Source of the DNA: Burkholderiaceae bacterium | GTDB taxonomy: Bacteria; Pseudomonadota; Gammaproteobacteria; Burkholderiales; Burkholderiaceae | Direction of reading: 5' to 3' | Length of the DNA: 41,125 nucleotides | Assembly: GCA_017998575.1 (NCBI GenBank) | Contig: JAGOCV010000001.1 | Coordinates: 1-41,125, forward strand | Part shown: positions 1 through 10,549 of the stretch, piece by piece | Layout of the letters: every line of letters begins with the position of its first letter | How positions within the stretch are numbered: the first letter of the stretch is position 1 | Notes under the pieces: generated by a model | Told to the model about the DNA's origin: nothing | The model's database searches: none | What the model saw: only the letters and a program-made list of their open reading frames with translations | Translations under genes and position numbers: made by a program

Positions 1-315
1 CATCAGCACGGCGGCCGAGCCCAGGCCGGCCAGCGCCCAGCGCGCGCGCATCTGCGGGAACAGGCGGCTCTCGACCGCGTACACGGTGAGCACCAGCCAG
101 GCGGTGATGGAGAGGGCGGGGGCGAAACCGAAGCGTGGCAGCGTCTGCGTGAGCTCGTTGACCAGCATGGCCGCGTGCAGCAGCCAGGCCGCCACCAGCG
201 CCCCCTGCGAGGCGCGTGCCGACAGCTGCGATGCGGCGGCGGCGGGCACGGCGTACGCCACGGCGGCGGCGCAGCCCAGCCACAGGCTGGTCAGGGTCGT
301 GCTCGCTAGAATCAT
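1..315 (-). CDS. CcsA/YpjD-like inner-membrane protein, N-terminal part
   Basis: The frame opens at an ATG (complement of 313-315) and runs off the left edge, giving 105 codons. The visible part is strongly hydrophobic, with likely membrane segments at about residues 5-27, 37-52 and 66-81, joined by short polar loops. Genes of the cytochrome c assembly (CcsA/CcmC-like, E. coli YpjD) family commonly stand divergent to ffh in proteobacteria, and that neighbourhood is the main reason for the name. The haem-handling WWD-type motif of the family would lie outside the window, so the function is inferred from topology and context. It shares a gap of about 90 bases with ffh, which must hold both promoters. 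Confidence 0.6.
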   Translation of the reverse strand, partial: MILASTTLTSLWLGCAAAVAYAVPAAAASQLSARASQGALVAAWLLHAAMLVNELTQTLPRFGFAPALSITAWLVLTVYAVESRLFPQMRARWALAGLGSAAVLM

Positions 316-407
316 GGGCAGAGTTTAGCGTTTCGCCGTCTTCCGGCCGCCCAGGATGCAGCATCCCGGCGCGCCCCACACGCCGGCTCATCCCCGGCGC
401 CACCGCC

Positions 408-1796
408 ATGGCCTCCTCCGCCCTCACCGAAAAGTTTTCCCGCCTCGTCAAGCAAGTCAGCGGACAGGCCCGCATCACCGAAGCCAACGTGCAGGACATG
501 CTGCGCGAGGTGCGCATGGCCCTGCTCGAAGCCGACGTGGCACTGCCCGTGGTGCGTGACTTCATCGCACGCGTCAAGGAAAAGGCGCTGGGCCAGGAGG
601 TGCTGGGCTCGCTCAAGCCCGGGCAGGCACTGGTGGGCATCGTCAACAAGGAACTGGCCGCCACCATGGGCGAGGGTGTGTCCGACCTCGACCTGGCCGT
701 GCAGCCGCCGGCCGTCATCCTGATGGCCGGCCTGCAGGGCGCGGGCAAGACGACGACCACGGCCAAGCTGGCGCGCCACCTGGTCGACAAGCGCAAGAAG
801 AAGGTGCTCACCGTGTCGGGCGACGTGTACCGGCCCGCCGCCATCGAGCAGCTCAAGACGGTGACGGCGCAGGCCGGCGCCGAGTGGTTCCCCAGCACGC
901 CCGACCAGAAGCCCGTGGACATCGCGCGCGCCGCGCTCGACCACGCACGCCGCCACTATTTCGACGTGCTGCTGGTCGACACGGCCGGGCGGCTGGCGAT
1001 CGACGAGGCGCTGATGAAGGAAATCCGCGACCTGCATGCCGCCATCGACCCGGTGGAGACGCTCTTCGTCGTCGATGCCATGCAGGGCCAGGACGCGATC
1101 AACACCGCCAAAGCCTTCAAGGAAGCGCTGCCGCTCACCGGCATCGTGCTCACCAAGATGGATGGCGACTCGCGCGGCGGCGCGGCACTGTCGGTGCGGC
1201 AGATCACGGGTGCGCCGATCAAGTTCGCGGGCGTGTCCGAGAAGATCGACGGACTCGAGGTGTTCGACGCCGAGCGCCACGCGGGCCGCATCCTGGGCAT
1301 GGGCGACATCGTCGCGCTGGTCGAGCAGGTCACGGCCAACGTCGACATGGCGGCGGCGCAGAAGCTCGCGGCCAAGGTCAAGAGCGGCGGCGGCTTCGAC
1401 CTCAACGACTTCCTGGGCCAGCTGCAGCAGATGAAGCAGATGGGCGGCCTCTCCAGCCTGATGGACAAGCTGCCCGCGCAGATGCAGGCCAAGGCCGGCC
1501 AGGTCGACATGGACCGTGCCGAGCGGGATGTGCGCCGCAAGGAAGGCATCATCAACAGCATGACGCCGCTGGAGCGCCGCAAGCCCGAACTGCTCAAGGC
1601 CACGCGCAAGCGTCGCATCGCGGCCGGCGCGGGCGTTCAGGTGCAGGAAGTCAACCGCCTGCTCAAGGAATTCGAGCAGATGCAGGACATGATGAAGAAG
1701 ATGAAGGGCGGCGGCCTCATGAAGATGATGAAGCGCATGGGCGGCATGAAGGGCGGCCTGCCAGGCATGGGCGGTGGCGGCATGCCGCGCTTCTGA
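408..1796 (+). CDS. ffh: Signal recognition particle GTPase Ffh
   Basis: Ffh binds 4.5S RNA and signal sequences of nascent membrane proteins and docks with FtsY at the inner membrane. The 462-residue product has the usual length and order: N domain (about 1-95), G domain with P-loop GLQGAGKTTT (108-117), DTAGRL (191-196) and TKMDGDSRGG (249-258), then a methionine-rich M domain from about residue 300 ending in a Gly/Met-rich tail. The ATG at 408 is chosen because MASSALTEKFSRLVKQVSG is the typical Ffh start; in-frame sequence upstream is low-complexity Arg/Pro and unlike the family. It is divergent from the CcsA-like gene and is followed by a terminator hairpin shared with opgH. Confidence 0.97.
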   Translation: MASSALTEKFSRLVKQVSGQARITEANVQDMLREVRMALLEADVALPVVRDFIARVKEKALGQEVLGSLKPGQALVGIVNKELAATMGEGVSDLDLAVQPPAVILMAGLQGAGKTTTTAKLARHLVDKRKKKVLTVSGDVYRPAAIEQLKTVTAQAGAEWFPSTPDQKPVDIARAALDHARRHYFDVLLVDTAGRLAIDEALMKEIRDLHAAIDPVETLFVVDAMQGQDAINTAKAFKEALPLTGIVLTKMDGDSRGGAALSVRQITGAPIKFAGVSEKIDGLEVFDAERHAGRILGMGDIVALVEQVTANVDMAAAQKLAAKVKSGGGFDLNDFLGQLQQMKQMGGLSSLMDKLPAQMQAKAGQVDMDRAERDVRRKEGIINSMTPLERRKPELLKATRKRRIAAGAGVQVQEVNRLLKEFEQMQDMMKKMKGGGLMKMMKRMGGMKGGLPGMGGGGMPRF

Positions 1797-1826
1797 GCGT
1801 CAGGCCCGGCCGCAAGGCCTCAAACA

Positions 1827-1861
1827 ACAACGCCCCGGCGATCGCTCGCGCGGGGCGTTGT
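1827..1861. terminator. Bidirectional hairpin terminator between ffh and opgH
   Basis: CAACGCCCCG (1828-1837) pairs with CGGGGCGTTG (1851-1860), extended by one A-T pair at 1827/1861, across a 13-base loop. A short TCTTTG tract follows on the plus strand and a T/G-rich TTGTTTG tract follows on the minus strand. It sits between two converging genes, so it can end both transcripts. The T tracts are short. Confidence 0.7.
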
Positions 1862-1878
1862 CTTTGATGCTGCGGGAA

Positions 1879-3891
1879 TCAGGCGGCCAGCAATTGGGCA
1901 CCTGCGCGGCGTGCGCGGTGGTTGCTGGCGTGCATCCAGGCACGGCGCAGCACCATCGGCGACCACGCTTCTTCGGGAATCAGCAACCAGCGGCGCTGGC
2001 GCAGCGCGGTACCCAGCTCGATCTGGCTCGTGAACACCGTCAGCGGGATCGCCAGCAGAAGCGGCAGGCCCACCGGCATCAGCCAGATGAGCGCGCTGGC
2101 GTCGATGAACGAGATGCCGACGGCCAGCAGGCCGATCACCAGCGTCATCGGGGCCAGCTGGCGCACGGCGTGCATCCAGGGCACGGCAGCGGCTTCACGC
2201 GGGGGCGACTTCCAGTCCAGCTTGATGCCAGTCACGGCCACCAGCACGAACAGCGAGTGGGCCAGCATGCGGATGGGTGCCTGCAGCAGGGCCAGGCCGG
2301 CTTCGAGCACGGCGCTCTTCATCAGGCTGGGCACGCCGCCGAACAGGCGTTGCTCGCCCTTCATGATCACGGCCACCAGGCCCAGCACGCGCGGCAGGAA
2401 CAGCATGCACAGCGTCCAGCCCCACAGCGCCATCAGTTCGCTGGGCACCAGGTGCCAGTTGGTGGCGATGCGCGCGCCAGACAGCCACAGGGCCGTGCCG
2501 AGCGTGAGGAAAGCCAGCCACAGCGGGGCCGACACATAGGCCAGCGTGCCGGTGACGAACATGGCGCGGTGCACCGGGTGGATGCCCGGCTCGGCCATGA
2601 GGCGCGAGTTCTGCAGGTTGCCCTGGCACCAGCGGCGGTCGCGCTGCAGCTCGGCCAGCAGGTCGGGCGGCTGCTGCTCGTAGCTGCCGGTCAGGTCGGA
2701 CACCAGCCAGACGTGGTAGCCGGCACGGCGCATCAGCGCGGCCTCGACGAAGTCGTGGCTCATGATGCCGCCAGACATGCCGCCCGTGCCCTTGATGGGC
2801 GCCAGCGCGCAATGCTTCATGAACGGCTCGACGCGGATGATCGCGTTGTGGCCCCAGTAGTGCGACTCGCCCAGCTGCCAGAACTGCATGCCGAGCGTGA
2901 ACAGGCGGCCGGTCACGCGCGAAGCGAACTGCTGCGCGCGGGCGTGCAACGTCACGTGGCCGATGGCCTGCGTGGTGGTCTGGATGATGCCGGCCGTGGG
3001 GCGCGCTTCCATCAGCTTGGCCAGGGTGACGATGCAGTCGCCGCTCATGACGCTGTCGGCGTCCAGCACGACCATGTACTTGTAGTCTTTGCCCCAGCGG
3101 CGGCAGAAGTCGGCCACGTTGCCGGCCTTGCGGTGCGTGCGGCGGGTGCGCAGGCGGTAGTACACCTCGACCTGCGGCTGGTTGGCGTTGGCGGCCAGCG
3201 TGGCGCGCAGTTCTTCCCAGGCGGCGCGTTCGGCCGCGATGATCTCGGGGTCGTAGCTGTCGGAGAGCACGAACACGTCGAAGTTGCGCGGATGGCCGGT
3301 GGCCGCCACCGATTCGGCGGTGGCGCGCAGGCCGGCGAAGACGGTGTTCACGTCCTCGTTGCAGATCGGCATGATGATGGCAGTGCGCACGTCGTCGGCC
3401 AGCATGTCGTTCTGGACCTCCTTCGCCGAGACCGTGTGCTCGTCGCCGAACAGCATGACCCAGAAGCCCATCATCGCGGTCATGAAGCCGCTCACCACCC
3501 AGCCCGACAGCAGGCCGAACAGCAGGATCTGGCCCCATTCGAGCAGGGCGTTGTCGTAGTCGGGCTGCACGCCGGCGAACAGCATGCTGGCCACCGCCGC
3601 CGACGACAGCGTCAGCACCGTAAAGGTCAGGCGGCGGCGCGCGGCGGCCAGCTGCCAGGGCTGCTGCTTCGGTGTGCGCGCGGCCGGGCGGGCCACGCCG
3701 GCCAGGCGGTTCACACGCAGCATCAGCGCGGTGCCGATGCTGTTCCAGAAACCGCGCCACGGCCGCATGGGCATCGATCCGCGATGGATCGGCGGCGCGG
3801 TCAGCGCATTGGGGTGGCGGGAGGAAACCAGTTCCTCCGGGCGCGACACGGGGTGACCCGTGCTCATTCGGGAAGGATGATGTTGCTCCAT
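1879..3891 (-). CDS. opgH: Glucans biosynthesis glucosyltransferase H
   Basis: OpgH (MdoH) polymerises the beta-1,2 glucose backbone of osmoregulated periplasmic glucans from UDP-glucose at the inner membrane. The 670-residue product shows GT2-type features: the VVLDADSVMSG nucleotide/metal motif (around 277), SHD (378-380) and QRDRRW (416-421). Membrane segments flank it at about 88-108 and 120-148, with several more after residue 440. It is shorter than E. coli MdoH (about 847), mainly at the N terminus. The ATG at 3891 overlaps the end of opgG by 28 bases. An alternative ATG at 3867 overlaps the opgG stop as ATGA and would fit translational coupling. Neither has a strong ribosome-binding site, so the start is open. 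It is co-transcribed with opgG. Confidence 0.93.
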   Translation of the reverse strand: MEQHHPSRMSTGHPVSRPEELVSSRHPNALTAPPIHRGSMPMRPWRGFWNSIGTALMLRVNRLAGVARPAARTPKQQPWQLAAARRRLTFTVLTLSSAAVASMLFAGVQPDYDNALLEWGQILLFGLLSGWVVSGFMTAMMGFWVMLFGDEHTVSAKEVQNDMLADDVRTAIIMPICNEDVNTVFAGLRATAESVAATGHPRNFDVFVLSDSYDPEIIAAERAAWEELRATLAANANQPQVEVYYRLRTRRTHRKAGNVADFCRRWGKDYKYMVVLDADSVMSGDCIVTLAKLMEARPTAGIIQTTTQAIGHVTLHARAQQFASRVTGRLFTLGMQFWQLGESHYWGHNAIIRVEPFMKHCALAPIKGTGGMSGGIMSHDFVEAALMRRAGYHVWLVSDLTGSYEQQPPDLLAELQRDRRWCQGNLQNSRLMAEPGIHPVHRAMFVTGTLAYVSAPLWLAFLTLGTALWLSGARIATNWHLVPSELMALWGWTLCMLFLPRVLGLVAVIMKGEQRLFGGVPSLMKSAVLEAGLALLQAPIRMLAHSLFVLVAVTGIKLDWKSPPREAAAVPWMHAVRQLAPMTLVIGLLAVGISFIDASALIWLMPVGLPLLLAIPLTVFTSQIELGTALRQRRWLLIPEEAWSPMVLRRAWMHASNHRARRAGAQLLAA

Positions 3892-5471
3892 GTTTCGCTC
3901 ACGACGTCGTTGTGGTGTTGAAGGAAGGCGCGCAGCTCGACCGGCTGGGCCGGGTCGGTGCGCTGCACGCGCAGGGTCATCCGCCAGGCGCCGGTGGCGC
4001 GGTTGCGGTAGACCAGGGATTCGGTGATGCGGGCATGCTCGCCCACGGTGGCGACCGCTTTGACGGGTGCGTCGGCTGCCAGCGTGTCGAGCGATGGGCC
4101 GGCGAAATCGACCACGTACTGCACGCGCGACTGGCGCTCTTGCGGCGAGAGCCGGCTGTAGCCGATGCCGCGACGCGTCTGCACCGTGTAGCCGCCCGGC
4201 GGCTGCTGCATTGCCGCGCCCTGCCAGAGCAGGTCGTAGGCGAATTCGAGCGGCTGTCCGGCGGCGGGCATTTTTTCCGGCACCCAGTAGGCCGCCACGT
4301 TGTCGTGGGTTTCGTCGGGCGTGTTGAGCAGCAGAAGCTCGACTCGTCCCGGACCCCAGTCACCCACCGGGCGCACCCAGGCGCTCGGGCGCTTTTCATA
4401 GCGCGCTTCGGGGTCCTCGTAACTTGCGAATTGGCGGTCGCGCTGCATCAGTCCGAAGCCGCGCGGGTTGGTCGTGGTGAACGAAGTCACCGTCTTGCGG
4501 GCCGGGTTCTGCAACGGACGCCAGATCCACTCGCCCTCGCCGGTAGCGATCATCAGGCCGTCGGAGTCATGCACTTCGGGACGGAAATCGCTGGCATCGG
4601 GCTGGTTCTCGCCCGACAGGAACATGCTGGTCAGCGGGGCCAGGCCGAGCATCGCCGGGGCTTCGGTGCCTTCGCGCATCCACACGCGGGCGCGCACACG
4701 CATTGCGGTTTCATCGCCGGGCGTGATGTCGAAGTGATAGGCGCCGGTCGCGCGCGGCGACTCCAGCAGCGCATAGACGGTCAGCTTGCGGTCGTTCTCG
4801 GCCGGACGTTGGAGCCAGAACTCGGTGAAGGCCGGAAATTCCTCGTCTCCGGCGCCGCCCACGGTGTCGATCGCCAGGCCGCGGGCAGACAGGCCATAAC
4901 CCTGGCCCTTGCCCAGCGCGCGGAAATAGCTGGCGCCCTGGAACACGACGAGTTCGTCTTTGTACTCGGCCGAGTTCAGCGGGTAGTGCACGCGCAGCCC
5001 CGCGAAACCGAGATCGCCCCACTTCGAGGTGTCGAAGGTGTTCTTGCCGTAGTCGAACAGCGACCCGCTGTAAGCCACGTGACGCACGCCCTCGGGTGTG
5101 ATCTCGTTGATCAGCACGGGCTCGGTCTGGTACATGCCCAGGTGGAAGAACATGGCCTCGAACGGGCTGGCGTCGTTGCGCCACAGCGCCTGGTCGGGCT
5201 TGAAGCGGATGTCGCGGTGCTGGTCGTAGGTGATGCTGCGCAGCTCGGCCGGGAGGCTGGCGCCAGCCTTGTCGCCGGATGCCGCGGACGCCGGTTCCCA
5301 GGCCTGCCGCGAGCGCTCGCGCGCGATGCCCGAGAGGGTGTCGAAATCGAACACGGGAGCCGCCTTGGCCTGCACTGCCACAGAGTGCAGCAGGGCCCCG
5401 GCGGCCACCATCAGGCTGGCCGCGCGCAGCGCCAGTCGAAGGGTGGTGAGGGGTGCGGTTGCACGTTGCAT
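3864..5471 (-). CDS. opgG: Periplasmic glucans biosynthesis protein G
   Basis: OpgG (MdoG) is a periplasmic protein needed to assemble or branch osmoregulated periplasmic glucans. The 535-residue product starts with a Sec-type signal peptide (positive n-region, hydrophobic 13-33, probable cleavage after VAVQA at about 35). The mature part begins FDFDTLSGIARERSRQAWEP, which is typical of the OpgG/OpgD family. There is no twin-arginine motif, which favours OpgG over the Tat-exported OpgD. It is first in an opgG-opgH operon. A consensus sigma-54 promoter lies immediately upstream. Its predicted +1 falls about one base before the ATG, so the mRNA may be leaderless or the start may need revision; the next ATG (codon 21) would destroy the signal peptide. 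Confidence 0.93.
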   Translation of the reverse strand: MQRATAPLTTLRLALRAASLMVAAGALLHSVAVQAKAAPVFDFDTLSGIARERSRQAWEPASAASGDKAGASLPAELRSITYDQHRDIRFKPDQALWRNDASPFEAMFFHLGMYQTEPVLINEITPEGVRHVAYSGSLFDYGKNTFDTSKWGDLGFAGLRVHYPLNSAEYKDELVVFQGASYFRALGKGQGYGLSARGLAIDTVGGAGDEEFPAFTEFWLQRPAENDRKLTVYALLESPRATGAYHFDITPGDETAMRVRARVWMREGTEAPAMLGLAPLTSMFLSGENQPDASDFRPEVHDSDGLMIATGEGEWIWRPLQNPARKTVTSFTTTNPRGFGLMQRDRQFASYEDPEARYEKRPSAWVRPVGDWGPGRVELLLLNTPDETHDNVAAYWVPEKMPAAGQPLEFAYDLLWQGAAMQQPPGGYTVQTRRGIGYSRLSPQERQSRVQYVVDFAGPSLDTLAADAPVKAVATVGEHARITESLVYRNRATGAWRMTLRVQRTDPAQPVELRAFLQHHNDVVSETWSNIILPE

Positions 5472-5483
5472 GCCCCATATAGG

Positions 5484-5498
5484 GCAAACCCTGTGCCA
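5484..5498 (-). promoter_or_regulatory. Sigma-54 promoter of opgGH
   Basis: Read on the minus strand this is TGGCAC-AGGGT-TTGC, an exact match to the sigma-54 consensus TGGCAC-N5-TTGC with the obligatory GG and GC at the correct spacing. It points at opgG. The predicted +1 is near 5472. An IHF consensus and a GlrR-type site lie upstream in the order expected for an enhancer-dependent promoter. Confidence 0.85.
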
Positions 5499-5517
5499 GC
5501 CTAGAAAAATCGTTTCA

Positions 5518-5530
5518 TATCAACGACTTG
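5518..5530. promoter_or_regulatory. Consensus IHF binding site
   Basis: TATCAACGACTTG fits the IHF consensus WATCAA-N4-TTR at every position. It lies about 45-60 bases upstream of the predicted opgG transcription start, between the sigma-54 promoter and the GlrR-type site, where IHF bending would bring the bound activator to the polymerase. Confidence 0.7.
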
Positions 5531-5544
5531 GATAGACTTTCTCC

Positions 5545-5575
5545 TGTAAGCAGGTGTACATCACTGCTTTACACC
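5545..5575. promoter_or_regulatory. Nested inverted repeats in the opgG upstream region
   Basis: GGTGTA (5553-5558) and TACACC (5570-5575) form a perfect inverted repeat. TGTAAGCAG (5545-5553) pairs with CTGCTTTACA (5564-5573) except for one bulged base. The element lies between the IHF site and the GlrR-type site. It could be an operator for another regulator; no family can be assigned. Confidence 0.35.
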
Positions 5576-5593
5576 ATCCAAACACCCCCAATC

Positions 5594-5611
5594 TGTCGCC
5601 GTCCGGCGACA
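5594..5611. promoter_or_regulatory. GlrR-type enhancer site TGTC-N10-GACA
   Basis: TGTCGCC-GTCC-GGCGACA is a perfect 7-base inverted repeat and exactly matches the TGTC-N10-GACA consensus known for E. coli GlrR (YfhA). It lies about 130 bases upstream of the predicted opgG +1 and about 43 bases after the glrR stop. A weaker copy, CGTC-N10-GACA, lies at 5661-5678 within the end of glrR, so activator binding may be multi-site as at E. coli glmY. Confidence 0.75.
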
Positions 5612-5653
5612 AGTGAGGTGCCATGCCCGAAAAAATCTTTTCAGATCAACGGG

Positions 5654-7051
<1,398 letters not shown>

Positions 7052-7076
7052 GGCTGTATCGCGCCCTCGGTGCGTG

Positions 7077-7763
7077 TCAGGGCGCGGTCCGCGCGCCGTT
7101 GCCGTGGTTGCCTGGATGGGCGCCGGTGGGGCTGTTGGGTGCGCGCGGCGCCGTGAGGCTGCGCTCGATGGCGCGCATGGCTTCGAGCCGTTCGTTGAGC
7201 TGATCGATGCGCCGTTGCGTATCGCGCATCTGCTGGTTCTGCTTGTCGATCTGGTCTTCCAGCCGGCGCTGCTCGCCGGCGCGGGCGATCAGCAGGCGCA
7301 CGAGTGGCTGCACCGCGCGGGCCTCGGGCGTGGTGCCGGCCTGCGCGCGCTGCAGCAGGCCGAGCGCGCGCGCGGTGTCTGCGGGAACGCGCGTGTTCAG
7401 CAGGGCCAGCGCCAACTCGGCCTGCGCGATGGGATCTTCGGGCTCACCGTAGCGGGCGATCTCGGCCGTCAGATCGGCTGGCGGCAGGGCGCGCAGGCGG
7501 TCGGCCTGCGCCAGCAGCAGGTCGGTGGGCGAATTGCGCGGGCGCACGGGCGCGGCGACCTGGACCTCGGGCGGGACGATGGGCGCGCTGGTGACCGCCG
7601 GCGGCGGCGCCGGCGCGACGACGACGGGGGGCTCGGGCAGGGGCGCGGGCACAGGCGGCGGGGGCGGTGCCGCGCAGCCGGCCACCATCCCCAGCGCGAG
7701 CAGCGCGCCCAGCAGGGAGCGGCACGCGCCGGCCGCGCCGGGGGTGAGGGAATCAGAGGGCAT
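7077..7763 (-). CDS. QseG-like lipoprotein of the GlrK/GlrR system
   Basis: The 228-residue product has a lipoprotein signal ending in the lipobox VAGC (Cys at about 31), then a Pro/Val-rich linker (about 33-70). A tetratricopeptide-like helical region and a coiled coil (about 165-205, rich in Gln, Asp and Arg: QIDKQNQQMRDTQRRIDQL) follow. Size, lipidation and place between glrK and glrR match E. coli QseG (YfhG), an outer-membrane lipoprotein reported to act with the sensor kinase. Sequence similarity itself is not visible by eye, so the assignment rests on architecture and synteny. The start at 7763 overlaps the glrK stop by 11 bases, and the gap to glrR is 25 bases. Confidence 0.7.
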   Translation of the reverse strand: MPSDSLTPGAAGACRSLLGALLALGMVAGCAAPPPPPVPAPLPEPPVVVAPAPPPAVTSAPIVPPEVQVAAPVRPRNSPTDLLLAQADRLRALPPADLTAEIARYGEPEDPIAQAELALALLNTRVPADTARALGLLQRAQAGTTPEARAVQPLVRLLIARAGEQRRLEDQIDKQNQQMRDTQRRIDQLNERLEAMRAIERSLTAPRAPNSPTGAHPGNHGNGARTAP

Positions 7764-9171
7764 GGGGTAGTTCGATACGGAAATGGGCACCGGTGCTCGC
7801 GGGCACGAGGACGATGCGGCCACCGTGGGCCGCAATGTACTCCTGCACGATGGACAGGCCAATGCCGGTGCCGCGCACGGCATCCTGCGGCTGGCGTTCG
7901 CCCCGGTAGAAGGGTTCGAAGATGCGGTCACGGTCGCCGCGCGCCACGCCGGGACCGCCATCGACGATGTCGATGCGCGCCAGGCCGTCGACGTGCAGCA
8001 CCGACATGTGGATGGCCGAGCCTTCGGGCGAGAAGCGGATCGCGTTGGAGAGCAGGTTGGCCAGCGCCGTCCCGATCTTTTCCGCATCCACCATGGCCTG
8101 CAGCGGCTCGCCCTCCACGCGCACGCGCAAGTTGCGGGCCTGCCACTGCAGGCGCTGGATGTCGACCTGCTGCTCCAGCAGCACCAGCAGGTCGCAGCGC
8201 TGTCGGCGCAGCTGGCGTGCCTCGAAGGCGGCCGCGTTGAAGCGCAGCAGCGCCTCGATCTGGCCCTGCAGCGCAGCCGTGTTGGCCTGCAGGATGTGCA
8301 CCACCTCGCGCTGGCCGGGGTTGAGCTCGCCCGTCACGCCGTCTTCCAGCAGCGAGACGCCTTCGCGAAGCGCGGCCAGCGGCGTCTTGAGTTCGTGCGA
8401 GATGTGGCGAAGAAAGCGCGACTTGTCGGCATCCAGCTCCGAGAGGCGCAAGCGCAGCCAGTCGAGTTGCTGCGCCAGCCGGCGCACGTCGGACGGGCCG
8501 GGAATATCGATCGGTTCGTCGAGCCGGTTCTCGCCCAGTCCGACGATGGCGCGCTCCAGCCCCTTGAACGGCCGCGCGAGCCAGATGCCGAAGCCGAACG
8601 CCATCGCCACCGCCAGGCCGATGGCGGCCATCACCTGCTGGGCCAGCAGGCGGCGGCTGCTGTCGAGCTGGGCCAGCAGCGTCTGGTTGCGGCGCGCGAT
8701 GCCCTGCTGCACCTGCTGCGCGATGGCGGCGTTGAGCGAATCCATCTCGCGGAATTCGGCCGCCACGGCGCGCTCGCGGTCCAGCGCGGTCTCGGGCGGG
8801 CCGCCCAGCATGCCGGTGATGCGCGTCAGACGCTCGAGCCAGGCCCGTGCCTCATCTTCGGGCAGCTCGTTCTCGGTCAGCCGCTGCACGATGGCGCGCG
8901 CGTCGCGCGCTGCGTCGTCGAAGCGGCGGCGCAGCTGCGTGTCCGACAGCACCAGCGACTGGCGTGCGGCGCGCTCCATCGCCAGGCTGCGTTCGGTGAG
9001 CGCCTGTGCCGAGGTCGACAGGCTGATGGCGCGTTGCGCCCCATCGCGGCTTTGCGCCATCAGATCTTCTAGCGTGAACAGCGCGCGCAGCGAGGCACCG
9101 CCCAGCAGCGCGGCGATCAGCAGGAAGGCCACCAGCAGCCACTGGCGGAACGAGACGCGGTGCAGGCTCAT
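7753..9171 (-). CDS. glrK: Sensor histidine kinase GlrK (QseE)
   Basis: Membrane sensor that phosphorylates GlrR. The 472-residue product has TM1 (about 11-33), a largely helical periplasmic domain (about 35-180), TM2 (about 181-200), HAMP (about 200-250), HisKA with FLRHISHELKTPLAAL (phospho-His 259), then HATPase_c with NLLSNAIRFSP, DGGPGV and GTGIGLSI. The ATG at 9171 is preferred over in-frame codons further upstream because MSLHRVSFRQWLLVAFLL gives a normal short N terminus before TM1, it follows miaB by only 25 bases, and GGAGA lies about 11 bases upstream. It is in one operon with miaB before it and the lipoprotein and glrR after it. Confidence 0.93.
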   Translation of the reverse strand: MSLHRVSFRQWLLVAFLLIAALLGGASLRALFTLEDLMAQSRDGAQRAISLSTSAQALTERSLAMERAARQSLVLSDTQLRRRFDDAARDARAIVQRLTENELPEDEARAWLERLTRITGMLGGPPETALDRERAVAAEFREMDSLNAAIAQQVQQGIARRNQTLLAQLDSSRRLLAQQVMAAIGLAVAMAFGFGIWLARPFKGLERAIVGLGENRLDEPIDIPGPSDVRRLAQQLDWLRLRLSELDADKSRFLRHISHELKTPLAALREGVSLLEDGVTGELNPGQREVVHILQANTAALQGQIEALLRFNAAAFEARQLRRQRCDLLVLLEQQVDIQRLQWQARNLRVRVEGEPLQAMVDAEKIGTALANLLSNAIRFSPEGSAIHMSVLHVDGLARIDIVDGGPGVARGDRDRIFEPFYRGERQPQDAVRGTGIGLSIVQEYIAAHGGRIVLVPASTGAHFRIELPHAL

Positions 9172-9196
9172 CGGCGGCGTGTTCTCCGGTGCGGCT

Positions 9197-10549
9197 TCAG
9201 GCCGCGACGCCCTCGCGCAACGCCACTTCGCCGCTGAGCGTGTAGGCATGCGATTCGGTGATGGTCACGTCCACCATCTGGCCGATGAGTCGCGCCGCCT
9301 GCGGGCCGCCGGGGAAGTTGACCACGCGGTTGCACTCGGTGCGGCCCGACAGGCGAGAGGCGTCCTTGCGCGACGGACCTTCGACCAGCACGCGCTGCAC
9401 CGTGCCCACGCGGCTATCACCGATGCGGCGCACGTTGTCGTCGATGGCAGCCTGCAACTCCTGCAGCCGCGCGAGCTTGACGGCATGCGGCGTGTCGTCA
9501 TGCAGGTTGGCCGCCGGCGTACCGGGGCGCGGGCTGAAGATGAACGAGAAGCTCGCGTCGTAGCCCACGTCGTGCACCAGCTTCATCATCTTGCGGAAGT
9601 CGTCGTCGGTCTCGCCGGGGAAGCCGACGATGAAGTCCGAGCTCATCGACATGTCGGGCCGGATCGCGCGCAGTTTGCGGATCGTGCTCTTGTATTCCAT
9701 CGCCGTGTAGCCGCGCTTCATGGCCATGAGGATGCGGTCGCTCGCGTGCTGCACCGGCAGGTGCAGGTGGCTCACCAGTTGCGGCACGCGCGCATACACA
9801 TCGACCAGCCGCTGCGTGAACTCGTTCGGGTGGCTGGTGGTGTAGCGGATGCGCTCGATGCCCGGGATACCGGCCACGTATTCGATCAGCAGCGCGAAGT
9901 CGGCGATCTCGGCCGTGTCGCCCATGGCACCCCGGTAGGCGTTCACGTTCTGGCCCAGCAGCGTCACTTCCTTCACGCCCTGTGCGGCCAGGCCGGCCAC
10001 CTCGACCAGCACGTCGTCGAACGGCCGGCTCACCTCTTCGCCGCGCGTGTACGGCACGACGCAGTAGCTGCAGTACTTGGAGCAGCCTTCCATGATCGAT
10101 ACGAAGGCGGTCGGACCTTCGACGCGCGCCGGCGGCAGGTGGTCGAACTTCTCGATCTCGGGGAAGCTGATGTCCACCTGCGGCCGGTCCTGGCGCTCGC
10201 GTGCGGCCAGCAGCTCGGGCAGGCGGTGCAGCGTCTGCGGGCCGAACACCACATCCACATAGGGCGCTCGCGCGATGATGGCCTCGCCCTCCTGGCTGGC
10301 CACGCAGCCGCCCACGCCGATCTTCACGCCGCGCGTCTTCAGGTGCTTGATGCGGCCGAGGTCGGAGAACACCTTCTCCTGGGCCTTCTCGCGCACCGAG
10401 CAGGTGTTGAAGAGGATCAGGTCGGCCTGCTCGACGTCCTGCGTGGGCTCGTACCCTTCGGCCGCGCCCAGCACGTCGGCCATCTTGTCCGAGTCGTACT
10501 CGTTCATCTGGCAGCCGAAGGTCTTGATGAAAACTTTCTTGGGGGTCAT
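9197..10549 (-). CDS. miaB: tRNA-2-methylthio-N6-dimethylallyladenosine synthase
   Basis: Radical-SAM methylthiotransferase that adds the 2-methylthio group to i6A37 of tRNAs reading UNN codons. In its 450 residues the N-terminal UPF0004 domain carries Cys13, Cys50 and Cys82 for the auxiliary cluster. The radical-SAM motif C-x3-C-x2-C is at 156/160/163 ([16 protein letters not shown]), and a TRAM domain closes the protein (about 380-445). The start at 10549 ([20 protein letters not shown]) is family-typical and has AGAGGT about 6 bases upstream. It heads or shares the operon with glrK. Confidence 0.97.
   Translation of the reverse strand: MTPKKVFIKTFGCQMNEYDSDKMADVLGAAEGYEPTQDVEQADLILFNTCSVREKAQEKVFSDLGRIKHLKTRGVKIGVGGCVASQEGEAIIARAPYVDVVFGPQTLHRLPELLAARERQDRPQVDISFPEIEKFDHLPPARVEGPTAFVSIMEGCSKYCSYCVVPYTRGEEVSRPFDDVLVEVAGLAAQGVKEVTLLGQNVNAYRGAMGDTAEIADFALLIEYVAGIPGIERIRYTTSHPNEFTQRLVDVYARVPQLVSHLHLPVQHASDRILMAMKRGYTAMEYKSTIRKLRAIRPDMSMSSDFIVGFPGETDDDFRKMMKLVHDVGYDASFSFIFSPRPGTPAANLHDDTPHAVKLARLQELQAAIDDNVRRIGDSRVGTVQRVLVEGPSRKDASRLSGRTECNRVVNFPGGPQAARLIGQMVDVTITESHAYTLSGEVALREGVAA

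Noticed and set aside
1774..3921. Long open plus-strand frame (over 700 codons) antisense to opgH
   Set aside because: Its translation is His/Gln/Arg-rich low-complexity sequence typical of antisense frames in very GC-rich DNA, while the minus strand encodes a clear OpgH.
3864..5471. opgG considered as opgD
   Set aside because: The signal peptide has no twin-arginine motif and the gene is in an operon with opgH, as usual for opgG.
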